The notes beneath the pieces are model-generated. The model was not told the DNA's origin. It searched no databases and saw only the letters and a list, made by a program, of their open reading frames with translations. DNA of 64,000 nucleotides. Origin: Vibrio injensis. GTDB lineage: Bacteria; Pseudomonadota; Gammaproteobacteria; Enterobacterales; Vibrionaceae. Positions 1-7,605 of this stretch are shown one piece after another. Where the stretch lies: NCBI RefSeq assembly GCF_001895205.1, contig NZ_BDJF01000016.1, forward strand, positions 682,001 to 746,000. Direction: 5' to 3'. The translations under genes were made by a program, and so were the position numbers. The stretch's first letter is position 1. Every line of letters starts with the position of its first letter.

Positions 1-60
1 TGCTTTCAGTTGGTCTATATAGGACAAGCCGCTTTGACCAAGGTTATTTATGCCAGCCAT
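1..60 (-). CDS. flgD: Flagellar hook-assembly scaffold FlgD (first 20 codons only)
   Basis: The gene starts at the ATG on the complement of 58-60 and runs off the left edge, so only 20 codons are visible. The N-terminus reads MAGINN...YIDQLKA, as I recall for Vibrio FlgD. FlgD caps the growing hook during assembly. It lies 16 bp downstream of flgC on the same strand, in the usual order flgB-flgC-flgD. A purine-rich ribosome-binding site (GGTAGGAGGT type) lies just upstream. Identity rests on a short piece plus position. Confidence 0.8.
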   Translation of the reverse strand, partial: MAGINNLGQSGLSYIDQLKA

Positions 61-76
61 TTGCTACCTCCTACCC

Positions 77-493
77 TTATTGACCCATCTGCAGCGTACG
101 CAGCAGCATCTGTTTACTTGCATCGGCCACTTGAACGTTGGTTTGATAAGAACGTGAAGCAGAGATCATATTGGCCATTTCTTCCATAACATTCACATTG
201 GGTTTATAAATAAAGCCTTCGTCGTTAGCCAAAGGATGATCGGGATTGTATTCCGCATTTAGCGGTTTATTACTTTCGACAATCCCTAGTACTTTTACTG
301 GGACATTGGGATCACGATGATAACGGGCTTTATTTAATTCTGCCCCGAACACGGCGTGACGGGCTTTATACGTCTCTTTCGCCGAACTACTAACACTATC
401 TGCGTTCGCTAAGTTACTGGATGTCGTATTTAGACGAACAGATTCAGCACTCATTGCAGAACCAGTCACATTGAATACATTAAATAAGCTCAT
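77..493 (-). CDS. flgC: Flagellar basal-body proximal rod protein FlgC
   Basis: 138 residues, the normal length for FlgC, one of the proximal rod proteins joining the MS ring to the distal rod. The N-terminal rod-protein motif is visible (residues ~10-33, with the SNLANADS core). The C-terminal helix (~105-138, NVMEEMANMISASRSYQTNVQ region) is the conserved flagellar rod/hook coiled-coil segment. It follows flgB by 4 bp and precedes flgD by 16 bp, so the three are clearly co-transcribed from the sigma-54 site upstream of flgB. Confidence 0.96.
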   Translation of the reverse strand: MSLFNVFNVTGSAMSAESVRLNTTSSNLANADSVSSSAKETYKARHAVFGAELNKARYHRDPNVPVKVLGIVESNKPLNAEYNPDHPLANDEGFIYKPNVNVMEEMANMISASRSYQTNVQVADASKQMLLRTLQMGQ

Positions 494-497
494 CTAA

Positions 498-893
498 TTA
501 ATCCCCTTTAATCGCTTTTGTTAGGTTCTTAAACTTACCACCTAAGAACTCTAGGGAGGCTTGATGACGCAGTTGATTTTGCATAAATAAGTTACGCTCT
601 AGATCAACATCAACCGTATTGCCATCTCCGGTATCCGGTTGAGTCGGGACGCGGTAAAGCATTTCCCCTGTCACCGTTTTTGAGGCAGGAATATGCCGAC
701 CATCCGTACGGCTAAGACTAATGCTTGCCCCTGAACTTGCCGCCTTTAATGCTCGATCAAAGTCCATTCCTTTTGCTTTAAAGCCCGGAGTGTTCGATTG
801 TGCAATATTAGTCGCAATCACTTCCGCATTGCGTGCACGAACACCAACCGTGTGTTGATGGATACCGAGTGCTTTATCAAAAGAAATAGTCAT
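498..893 (-). CDS. flgB: Flagellar basal-body rod protein FlgB
   Basis: 131 residues beginning MTISFDKALGIH; rod-protein motif around residues 25-45 (NAEVIATNIAQSNTPGFKA). FlgB is the most membrane-proximal rod subunit. The open frame extends 20 codons further upstream to a TTG. I chose the ATG at 893 because it has a GAGG ribosome-binding site a few bases upstream and because the longer version would overlap the sigma-54 promoter at 937-952. First gene of the flgBCD... operon. Confidence 0.95.
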   Translation of the reverse strand: MTISFDKALGIHQHTVGVRARNAEVIATNIAQSNTPGFKAKGMDFDRALKAASSGASISLSRTDGRHIPASKTVTGEMLYRVPTQPDTGDGNTVDVDLERNLFMQNQLRHQASLEFLGGKFKNLTKAIKGD

Positions 894-936
894 GTTTTGC
901 CTCTTTGCTAAGAACCGACCGCTACTCCATTTAAAA

Positions 937-952
937 AGCAAATTACGTACCA
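937..952 (-). promoter_or_regulatory. Sigma-54 promoter of the flgB operon
   Basis: On the minus strand: TGGTAC-N5-TTGCT, with the invariant GG and GC separated by exactly 10 bases, matching the RpoN consensus TGGCAC-N5-TTGCW with one change. The transcription start would be near 926, about 33 bases before the flgB ATG. Middle-class rod and hook operons in Vibrio are known to be RpoN/FlrC dependent, so site and gene agree. Confidence 0.8.
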
Positions 953-1107
953 AGTTTTAGATGCTTTAAGAAATTAGCGATTCATCATGCGTTGCAATAC
1001 TTCAGTCTGTCTTACTATCATAGAACATGCAGCAAAAAGAAAAGGCCAATAGTGCGACGTTAAACCAAAGCAAGAATTTAGCCATATTGAGATTGGCTAT
1101 AAACAAA

Positions 1108-1126
1108 ACCCGACATACAGTCGGGT
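1108..1126 (-). terminator. Intrinsic terminator downstream of cheR
   Basis: Perfect 7-bp stem ACCCGAC/GTCGGGT around a 5-base loop. On the minus strand it is followed by a T-rich run (TTTTGTTT), so it should end the cheV-cheR transcript before flgB. Confidence 0.8.
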
Positions 1127-1142
1127 CTAAAAGGATAAAACG

Positions 1143-1263
1143 ATAACTAAACCGCTTTCAGTTGTAGGTTGGCGGTAAATAGTAAGTCCCATCAGCATAG
1201 ACAGGCTATGTGATTGGGGTGAAAATGCACCAACATCGCTGCCGCTTCAAGTACGAAGGAGAC
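1143..1263. repeat. ERIC-like intergenic repeat, copy A (121 bp)
   Basis: Lies between the cheR reading-frame end (1271) and the terminator at 1108-1126. Blocks such as AGTTGTAGG..GGCGGTAAAT near 1160-1180, TGTGATTGGGGTGA near 1210-1223 and GCTTCAAGTACGAAGG near 1244-1259 follow, in order, the ERIC (IRU) element consensus as I remember it. A second, longer copy sits at 60284-60464. ERIC elements are non-coding, imperfectly palindromic and spread between genes of enterobacteria and vibrios. The ends are set by alignment to the remembered consensus and may be off by several bases. Confidence 0.75.
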
Positions 1264-1270
1264 ACAGCGC

Positions 1271-2096
1271 TTATTTAAGCTTGTAAATGATGCCGGGATT
1301 ACAGCGAACCATGTCAAAGCGATCAGTCAGTCCGGTCAGTGACTCTGATGCTCCGAGTAATAAATAACCACCAGGATTCAAGCTATTCGCCATTTGATTA
1401 TACTTTTGATTTCATGTCTGGTGAAAAATAGATCAAAACATTACGACAAAAAATAATATCAAACTTACCTAATAGAGCGTAACTTTCCATTAAGTTTTGG
1501 GGACGAAAGTTAACTAATTTTTTTACGTTATCTTTGACTCGCATTCGACCATCACCGTTTTCTTCAAAGAAAGCTCGACGACGCTCTGGCGATAAACCTC
1601 TGCCGAGCGCTAAATTGTCGTAAATGCCAGCTCGACACATATCTAGCATGCTACTGGAAATATCCGTCGCAGTAATGGCCACACTCGATAACATACCAGG
1701 ACGCTTTTGCTGTACCTCTAGAACCGTCATTGCCATCGAGTAAGGCTCTTGGCCTGAAGAGCTCGCCGCAGACCAAATTTTAATTGGCCTTTTGCTTTTC
1801 GCAACTTCCGGTAATAAACGTTCAGCCAATACAGTAAAAGGGTACGAATCTCGAAACCATAACGTTTCGTTCGTAGTCATCGCATCGACCGCAGCGACAC
1901 GCAACTCACGATTTCGGCCCGTCACTACATCGCGCAGCAGATCAGACAGTGAACTGAGCTTGAACTTGTTAACCAGTGGACTAAGACGACTTCTCACTAG
2001 GTATTGTTTACTGTCGCCCAGCACGATACCGCACTGAGACTCTAAAAACCGACAAAAATCGCGATACTCTTGATCGCTGATAGTAATAGCAGTCAT
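1271..2096 (-). pseudogene. cheR: Chemotaxis methyltransferase CheR, frameshifted near its 3' end
   Basis: CheR methylates glutamates of chemoreceptors using S-adenosylmethionine. The intact part (232 codons, 2096 to a TAA at 1398-1400) has the N-terminal helical domain, the SAM site (WSAASSSGQEPYS, ~109-121) and FCRNVLIYF (~216-224). Right after ..MKSKV the frame hits the stop. In another frame the sequence continues NQMANSLNPGGYLLLG..GIIYKLK and ends with TAA at 1271-1273. Deletion of two bases at about 1400 explains this: 232+1+42 restores 275 residues, the usual length. The lost tail contains the last strands of the methyltransferase fold, so the truncated product is probably inactive. 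It could also be a sequencing or assembly error. cheV lies 10 bp upstream. Confidence 0.88.
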
Positions 2097-2106
2097 GTAG
2101 TTCTCT

Positions 2107-3033
2107 TTATTCTACTAGCGCAGCTTTCACCGCGTTGCCAAGCTCATCGGGATTGAATTTAGCGATGAAAGAGTTGGCACCCACCCTTTCAACCATTGCT
2201 TGGTTAAATACCCCACTCAATGATGAATGAAGGATAACGTATAAATTTTTTAATTCGTTATGACGTCGAATCTCTGCTGTTAAGGTATAGCCATCCATCT
2301 CCGGCATTTCAATATCCGAAATCACTAAACAGATTTGCTCATAGATACTGCCTTCTTTCGCCATACTTAATAGTTTTTCATAAGCGTCTTTACCATCTTT
2401 GGTTAGAATACACTCAAAACCAATTGACTCAATCGCTCTTTGTACCTGTTTACGCGCCACACTAGAATCATCGGCAATAAGAATTCGACGCACAATCGCT
2501 TTCTCTTGCTCAGCATGAGCAATCTCTTCTCCAATCGACGCATTCATAATTTCGTTCACTGGAGCAATTTCAGCGAGGATTTTTTCCACATCAAGAATTT
2601 CAACCAATTCATTATCGATATTGGTGACGGCAGTGAGGTAATTGCCTTTACCTGCCGCTTCGGGTGGTGGCAATATGGCCTCCCAGCGCATATTGATAAT
2701 ACGTTCAACAGAACTAACTAAGAAAGCTTGAATGGTACGGTTAAACTCAGCAATCACCACAAAACTCTTATCAACATCCACGGTTGGACGGCCACCGACG
2801 GCTAAGCTAAGATCGATCACAGAGACCGTTTGACCACGGATATGAGCAACACCTTTAACCAGGCGATGTAAGTTTGGCATGGCAGTGAGCTTCGGGCATT
2901 GCAGAACCTCTTTAACCTTAAATACGTTAATACCATAACGTTGACGCCCGTTAAGACGGAAAGTCAATAATTCTAGTCGGTTTTGACCAACAAGTTGCGT
3001 ACGCTGATTCACAGAATCAAGAATACCCGTCAT
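2107..3033 (-). CDS. cheV: Chemotaxis coupling/response-regulator protein CheV
   Basis: 308 residues. Residues ~15-160 form a CheW-like coupling domain that links receptors to CheA. Residues ~183-305 form a receiver domain with the acidic pair D188-D189, phospho-acceptor D240 (SDIEMPEMDG) and the conserved lysine K292. CheV is thought to act in receptor coupling and adaptation. A good ribosome-binding site (GGAGATGAGCTT) precedes the ATG. Co-transcribed with the damaged cheR, and divergent from flgA across only 57 bp. Confidence 0.96.
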   Translation of the reverse strand: MTGILDSVNQRTQLVGQNRLELLTFRLNGRQRYGINVFKVKEVLQCPKLTAMPNLHRLVKGVAHIRGQTVSVIDLSLAVGGRPTVDVDKSFVVIAEFNRTIQAFLVSSVERIINMRWEAILPPPEAAGKGNYLTAVTNIDNELVEILDVEKILAEIAPVNEIMNASIGEEIAHAEQEKAIVRRILIADDSSVARKQVQRAIESIGFECILTKDGKDAYEKLLSMAKEGSIYEQICLVISDIEMPEMDGYTLTAEIRRHNELKNLYVILHSSLSGVFNQAMVERVGANSFIAKFNPDELGNAVKAALVE

Positions 3034-3090
3034 AAGCTCATCTCCATCTCAAACTTTTATAGGAAAAAAGTGGTAGTCTAAAATCAGGCC

Positions 3091-3858
3091 ATGAAGAAAT
3101 CAGAGAAACGAACTATGAATTCGAAGACCCGTTTATTTTCCCATTCCCCAACTAAGTGTAGAGGGTTCTACCATTTTTTTTATAACTCTATCGGCTTTTT
3201 ATTATATTTCTTTAGTCTCTCGGCTTTTTCTGCAACGCCAGAGCAAATCGAACAGATTCAGCGAGCAGCCGAAAGTCATGTCATCAACACCGTCGATAAG
3301 CCGATAGGCGGTGAACTGGTTGTCAATGCGGCCAACATTGATCCTAGAATCTTTGCTACCGATTGTCCCAATGAGCTACAGACCTCATCCTCATCTCATA
3401 GCGGCTCTGCTAGTAATATCACTGTATTGGTTGAATGCCCAGCGGATAACTGGCGAATTTATGTTCCCGTGAGACTAACGATGACGGTTCCGATGGTCAC
3501 AACCCTTAATGCGTTATCGAGAGGACAAACAATTACGCAAAATGATATTACTCTTAGTATGGTAGATCTGCTTCGCTTTCGACGGCAAGGATTTTCCTCA
3601 CAAGATATGGTAATTGGAGCAAAAACGAAAAGAAACTTACAATTAGGGGATGTGATCAATCGTAACGATATCTGTGTCGTTTGTCGAAATGAAAGCGTGT
3701 TGATCCGAGCTGTTAGTAACGGGATGAACATCACAACTAGAGGGACAGCTCTCTCTGATGGTAACCTAGGCGAGCAGATAAAAGTGAAAAATGATCGTTC
3801 AAACCGTATAATAGATGCACAAGTGAGCGGAATGGGGGAAGTTACCGTGCAATTTTAA
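3091..3858 (+). CDS. flgA: Flagellar P-ring assembly chaperone FlgA
   Basis: 255 residues from the first ATG, with a second in-frame ATG at 3115 giving 247. The second has a better-spaced purine stretch and more room for a promoter, so the start is uncertain. A hydrophobic segment ending SLSAFSA (~35-48 from the first ATG) is a signal peptide, putting the mature protein in the periplasm. The C-terminal half carries the SAF/beta-clip region of FlgA (RGQTITQNDITLSMVD region). FlgA helps FlgI polymerise into the P ring. It sits in the usual Vibrio place between cheV and flgM. Confidence 0.92.
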   Translation: MKKSEKRTMNSKTRLFSHSPTKCRGFYHFFYNSIGFLLYFFSLSAFSATPEQIEQIQRAAESHVINTVDKPIGGELVVNAANIDPRIFATDCPNELQTSSSSHSGSASNITVLVECPADNWRIYVPVRLTMTVPMVTTLNALSRGQTITQNDITLSMVDLLRFRRQGFSSQDMVIGAKTKRNLQLGDVINRNDICVVCRNESVLIRAVSNGMNITTRGTALSDGNLGEQIKVKNDRSNRIIDAQVSGMGEVTVQF

Positions 3859-3899
3859 GCCCTTTACGATCATTTTTTATTGATGAGTAAACAAAGCAC

Positions 3900-3926
3900 T
3901 AAAGTTTTCTCTCTCTCCGTCGATAT
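3900..3926 (+). promoter_or_regulatory. Sigma-28 (FliA) promoter of flgM-flgN
   Basis: TAAAGTTT, an 11-base spacer made of CT repeats, then GTCGATAT. This matches the FliA consensus TAAAGTTT-N11-GCCGATAA with a perfect -35 box and spacing. It lies about 35 bp before flgM, so the anti-sigma factor gene appears to be controlled by the sigma factor it inhibits. Confidence 0.85.
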
Positions 3927-3961
3927 GACGGTACCCATGGATCAATTTTAAAGGCTCATTT

Positions 3962-4285
3962 ATGGCAGGTATTGATAACATACGTTCAGGTCAGTCGTTA
4001 GTAACAACGAATCGCTCACCTGCTCGTTCAGATACAAATTCAACAGCGGCATCATCGACATCGAATGCTGCTCGCTCCCAATCCTCTCAACAAGATGCGG
4101 TATCTCTAAGTACCCAAGGCAGAGCGATTGGTGAAATGCACAGTGAAATGGCGGCAACGCCAAGCTTTGATACGGCAAAAGTTGCGGCGATTAAAGAAGC
4201 CATAGCAAATGGCTCTTATGTCGTTGATGCTGAAAAGCTCGCAGATAATATGATTAAGTTTGAAAAAGAGTTAGGCGGTTTTTAA
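3962..4285 (+). CDS. flgM: Anti-sigma-28 factor FlgM
   Basis: 107 residues. The N-terminal half is rich in Ser, Thr, Asn and Gln and looks unfolded. The C-terminal half (~65-107, KVAAIKEAIANGSYVVDAEKLA) is the conserved FliA-binding part. FlgM holds sigma-28 inactive until it leaves the cell through the flagellum (in Vibrio, into the sheathed polar flagellum). Preceded by a sigma-28 promoter and followed by flgN 48 bp later. Confidence 0.96.
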   Translation: MAGIDNIRSGQSLVTTNRSPARSDTNSTAASSTSNAARSQSSQQDAVSLSTQGRAIGEMHSEMAATPSFDTAKVAAIKEAIANGSYVVDAEKLADNMIKFEKELGGF

Positions 4286-4333
4286 CCATCACCTCACTTT
4301 CAAGTCAGACCGATGCATAAAGGTGGTTGATTT

Positions 4334-4759
4334 ATGGCAGCATTAAACGATTTAGTTGCATTCCAATTGAAAAATGCTCAAGAGCTTTCAGCGGTATTGG
4401 AACAAGAAAAAATAGCCATCACTAGCCGCGTTTCTGCCGATATCGAGTCAACAGCGAAACAAAAGATAGCCTTAATTACTCGATTACAGCAAACCGATCA
4501 ACGTATCGCGAGTCATCCCCATCTTAATCAGCTCACTGAAGATGAACATTTACACAACCTACTGGCTCAAATTCGTTCGATTATTCACGACTGCCAGCAA
4601 GCCAACTTAGTGAATGGTGAAGCTCTGGCAAGAGCACAAGTCAGTTTTAATAAGCTCAACAACTTGATGCAGCAAAGTCACGGAAAAATCGGCATGACTT
4701 ATAATGCAACAGGTCAAACTCATACCGTTTCTACCTTAGGTACTAACCTTAAAGCTTGA
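4334..4759 (+). CDS. flgN: Flagellar export chaperone FlgN
   Basis: 141 residues, all-helical in appearance, with heptad-like patterns over ~10-60 and ~75-120. FlgN binds the hook-filament junction proteins FlgK and FlgL in the cytoplasm before export. Good ribosome-binding site (AAAGGTGG) upstream. Co-transcribed with flgM. Identification rests on the FlgN-like pattern plus position after flgM, and sequence conservation in this family is low. Confidence 0.9.
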   Translation: MAALNDLVAFQLKNAQELSAVLEQEKIAITSRVSADIESTAKQKIALITRLQQTDQRIASHPHLNQLTEDEHLHNLLAQIRSIIHDCQQANLVNGEALARAQVSFNKLNNLMQQSHGKIGMTYNATGQTHTVSTLGTNLKA

Positions 4760-4836
4760 TGGTTTTCGCTCCATTTTTGCTGGTTATTGTCCGCTTTTCA
4801 CTGTTCGATAGCTTCTCAACTCAAACCCCTTAGCAT

Positions 4837-4864
4837 AAAAAAAAGCGGCCACATTATCTGCCGC
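4837..4864 (-). terminator. Terminator of flgO-flgP
   Basis: GCGGC/GCCGC stem (4845-4849 with 4860-4864). On the minus strand it is followed by eight T residues. On the plus strand there is no T run, so it serves flgOP rather than flgMN. Confidence 0.7.
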
Positions 4865-4894
4865 CACTTCTGTGTATTCTGGAGAAAAAAAGAG

Positions 4895-5335
4895 TTAAAA
4901 TAAGGTTTGCTGGCGTTTCTCTGGCACCTGTTGAACTTCGCCATAACTACGTAATCGATCCATTTTACGGATATCTAACCGCAGTTCAGTTACATAGCTA
5001 TCGCCAACTTTATAACTGCGAACCACTTCTGCTCCTCGAATCACACCATCCACCGCACCTGAGGTAAGTTCAGTACCTAAACGTTGATCATGCAAATCAG
5101 CACGGCCACTGACCCGCATACCATAAACTTGCTCAGCTAATTCACGATAAGCATCTATTTTCGAGGCGCGCATTGCACGCACTTGTTTTTCTTCATCATC
5201 ACGCCCTCGTTGCTCACTGATGCTGGCGTAGCCAACAGCGGTTAACCAATCATCTTCACGCATCGCCTGTAATGGTTGGCATCCTGTGATCAGTATGATG
5301 ATGGCCAGAAAAAAAAGGAATTGTGATCTCATCAT
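4895..5335 (-). CDS. flgP: Flagellar outer-membrane lipoprotein FlgP
   Basis: 146 residues with a lipoprotein signal (hydrophobic ~5-17, lipobox LITGC, Cys19) and an LPP20-type domain over the rest. In Vibrio, FlgP forms part of a basal-body-associated ring at the outer membrane and is needed for normal motility. Lies 6 bp downstream of flgO, so the two form one unit ending at the terminator at 4837-4864. Confidence 0.93.
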   Translation of the reverse strand: MMRSQFLFFLAIIILITGCQPLQAMREDDWLTAVGYASISEQRGRDDEEKQVRAMRASKIDAYRELAEQVYGMRVSGRADLHDQRLGTELTSGAVDGVIRGAEVVRSYKVGDSYVTELRLDIRKMDRLRSYGEVQQVPEKRQQTLF

Positions 5336-5341
5336 ATTCTC

Positions 5342-5977
5342 CTAAGGACGCAGGATGACACTGTAAGGGCGAGTCATCGTTGGATCAGAACGAATAAGTA
5401 CACCATCTTGAGTGCGAATGGTATTCAAGGTATCTAGGTCACGTCCTATACGATCGGCTGGTAAAAATCCCTGAGCGGTAGCAACCACGATTCGTGATTG
5501 CATGCCAACGACCCGAGCATTAACCAATACCCCCCCTTCTTGACGGAGCATTGTGCCGGTTAATACGTATTGAATTTCTTGCTCTTGAGCCAAATCTTTC
5601 CAGTCTCGACTAAAAGCAAAATCGCCTTGACGGGTGACTTGAATTGTCCCTGTGGTTTTAAAATCTACTACTTTGAAACCACGACGTTGAAACTGGTGGA
5701 TTAACCCTTCAGAAACAGAGTTACCTAACCAATTGGTGGTATCCATATCTTGCAGATCGACAAATGAGGTTACCGCTATCGGGGTACGAGCCGTCACACT
5801 GGTATTGGACTGAACGAGATCTTCTGTCAAACTATCAATAAAGAAATCCAACGTATGGCGTGGACTTTCAATCAACATAAATTGTGAGCCAGAATAGGGC
5901 TCTTTACCATTATAAATTGGCGCATAAGCACACGCCGTCAAAAAGACTACAGGTACTAAACCAAGCCATTTTTTCAT
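5342..5977 (-). CDS. flgO: Flagellar outer-membrane lipoprotein FlgO
   Basis: 211 residues from the ATG at 5977, with lipobox LTAC (Cys16). I prefer this start to the ATG at 5986 and to the TTG at 6058 because GGAG lies nine bases before it, whereas the 5986 ATG would touch the GGAG. The body matches the FlgO family, which contributes with FlgP to outer-membrane flagellar ring structure and stability. First gene of flgO-flgP, divergent from flgT. Confidence 0.92.
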   Translation of the reverse strand: MKKWLGLVPVVFLTACAYAPIYNGKEPYSGSQFMLIESPRHTLDFFIDSLTEDLVQSNTSVTARTPIAVTSFVDLQDMDTTNWLGNSVSEGLIHQFQRRGFKVVDFKTTGTIQVTRQGDFAFSRDWKDLAQEQEIQYVLTGTMLRQEGGVLVNARVVGMQSRIVVATAQGFLPADRIGRDLDTLNTIRTQDGVLIRSDPTMTRPYSVILRP

Positions 5978-6034
5978 TTTCTTCATCTCCAGATATACTA
6001 AGGCTATCGTCCCGTTCACCCGTTTTGACAAAAC

Positions 6035-6050
6035 TGGAACGCTCTTTGCT
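6035..6050 (+). promoter_or_regulatory. Sigma-54 promoter of flgT
   Basis: TGGAAC-N5-TTGCT on the plus strand, with GG and GC exactly 10 bases apart. The start would be near 6061, leaving a leader of about 77 bases before flgT. Confidence 0.72.
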
Positions 6051-6106
6051 TTTCTCAATCTGTCTTTGATTCAGAATTGCGCACCTACATCAGCTAACAC
6101 TTACTA

Positions 6107-6122
6107 AGCAAGATTTATACCC
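6107..6122 (-). promoter_or_regulatory. Weak sigma-54-like site facing flgO
   Basis: On the minus strand, GGGTAT-N5-TTGCT with the 10-base GG-GC spacing kept but three mismatches in the -24 box. It would start flgO transcription near 6096. Spacing is right and the match is poor, so this is only a candidate. Confidence 0.3.
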
Positions 6123-6137
6123 AACTGGTAACTAATA

Positions 6138-7283
6138 ATGAAAAAAAATATTTCTTTTTTAATTTCAATACTTTTCATGGCTTTTGTTGCCACCAAAAGT
6201 CATGCCGCTTGGTACGAAGTGACTGGCACCGCGACGATCGTCTCCTCTGAAGAAGTAGCTAGGTTACATGCTTTGGAAGATGCACTGTATAAAGCGGTGA
6301 ATTTTGCCGGTGCAGATATTGGTAGTATTAGTAATTTAATGCCTTTACTGGAAACCGATAGAAAGGAATATTTGTTTAATAACCATGAAGTTCGTTATAT
6401 CTCCGTTGAAAATCGGAAAGTCCGCGGCAATGTTATGAAGGTTACCGCTCGTATCGACATTTATCCATCGGCAAGGGCTTGCCACAAAGAACAATACAAA
6501 AAGACCTTTTTAGTCGGCAATATTGATCTTGCTTCGCCACAACAAGCGGTGATGGGACAAATTTATACTATTGGTGATGATTTTGCTGATGTCCTCGATA
6601 GACAAATCGCTCAGCAATCACATAGTTTCGTCTCCGTTGGAACAACTGATTACGATATCAATCATCGCAATCCAACTCGCATACAAATGATCGCACAAGA
6701 TACGGGTGCTCACTATATTATCGGTGGGGTGATTAATGATTTAACAGCTACGATTGAACAAAAGGTTTTGCGAGATGATGTTATTAATCGTCAGTTTGCT
6801 CTCGAGATGCAAGTCTTTGATGGTAAAACAGGGAGTGAAATCTTGAGAAGAAATTATCGAGAAGTCGCGAGTTGGCCGTTTGCAAAAACCAGTCAGGTCG
6901 ATACTCGTAGCGCCCGTTTTTGGGCATCCACTTATGGTCAAATGTTGTTACGAGTAAGCCGGAACATTATGCTGGACCTCGAATCTGAAATTTCTTGTAA
7001 AATCACGTTGCCGGAAGTCGTCGCTAAGTTCGGTCAAACGGTCAGTATCGATCTAGGCCGTATTCATGGCGTAAAAGAAGGGGACAAATTGCAACTTTGG
7101 CATACAGGATCGTTTATCGATCAAAACGGTTTACCTCGTAATAAAGTATCACAAAGCGATATCACCTTAACTGTCTCGCGCGTCTATGAGAAAAACGCCG
7201 AGTTAACCGTTGATCAGCCAGAACTAGCATCAAGCATTCAAATTGGTGATGTTATGCATAAACAAGTGTCATTTTTAGAATAG
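6138..7283 (+). CDS. flgT: Flagellar H-ring protein FlgT
   Basis: 381 residues with a cleavable signal peptide (hydrophobic ~5-18, ending KSHA before AWYEVTG). FlgT is the periplasmic protein that forms the Vibrio-specific H ring around the L and P rings and helps hold the sodium-driven stator. The length agrees with the family. It stands alone behind a sigma-54 promoter and diverges from flgOP. Confidence 0.94.
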   Translation: MKKNISFLISILFMAFVATKSHAAWYEVTGTATIVSSEEVARLHALEDALYKAVNFAGADIGSISNLMPLLETDRKEYLFNNHEVRYISVENRKVRGNVMKVTARIDIYPSARACHKEQYKKTFLVGNIDLASPQQAVMGQIYTIGDDFADVLDRQIAQQSHSFVSVGTTDYDINHRNPTRIQMIAQDTGAHYIIGGVINDLTATIEQKVLRDDVINRQFALEMQVFDGKTGSEILRRNYREVASWPFAKTSQVDTRSARFWASTYGQMLLRVSRNIMLDLESEISCKITLPEVVAKFGQTVSIDLGRIHGVKEGDKLQLWHTGSFIDQNGLPRNKVSQSDITLTVSRVYEKNAELTVDQPELASSIQIGDVMHKQVSFLE

Positions 7284-7334
7284 TCTCGTGACTAACTGGT
7301 TATTGAATCAGCAAATACCATCAAAAAAATGCAC

Positions 7335-7374
7335 AATTTGGCGTATTGATGAGATACAATTAACACGCCAAATT
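7335..7374. promoter_or_regulatory. 10-bp inverted repeat spanning the tRNA-Arg promoter
   Basis: AATTTGGCGT (7335-7344) and its perfect complement ACGCCAAATT (7365-7374) flank 20 bases that contain TACAAT (7355-7360), a plausible -10 box for the tRNA that begins at 7382. The left arm lies where the -35 region would be and the right arm at the expected start. It could be an operator or a processing stem; the sequence does not decide. Confidence 0.5.
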
Positions 7375-7381
7375 AATCAAA

Positions 7382-7458
7382 GCTCCCGTAGCTCAGTAGG
7401 ATAGAGCGGTCCCCTCCTAAGGGACAGGCCACTGGTTCGACTCCAGTCGGGAGCGCCA
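7382..7458 (+). tRNA. tRNA-Arg (anticodon CCT)
   Basis: 77 nt with encoded CCA. Acceptor stem GCTCCCG/CGGGAGC, discriminator G7455, CCA at 7456-7458. D-loop has the AGTAGGA pattern. Anticodon stem GTCCC/GGGAC closes loop CTCCTAA, giving anticodon CCT (7416-7418). T-loop is TTCGACT. It reads the rare codon AGG. Confidence 0.97.
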
Positions 7459-7605
7459 TGATGATTAAGTCTCCCCCCTCCTTTTTCGCACAATGTTGAC
7501 CTGACGTTGATGAAGCATTTTTTTATTCCTCTAGACTAAACTTACTATCTCCATTATTTTTGGCCTAATCTTGTTATTAACAAAAAACTCTATAGCGTGA
7601 TCGGC

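Noticed and set aside
498..953. Longer FlgB with 20 extra N-terminal residues
   Set aside because: It begins at TTG, overlaps the sigma-54 promoter, and the internal ATG has a proper ribosome-binding site.
3034..3114. Sigma-54 or sigma-28 promoter for flgA and cheV in their 57-bp divergent gap
   Set aside because: A TAAAAGTTT stretch faces cheV but lies too near its start with no matching -10, and no GG-N10-GC pair was found toward flgA.
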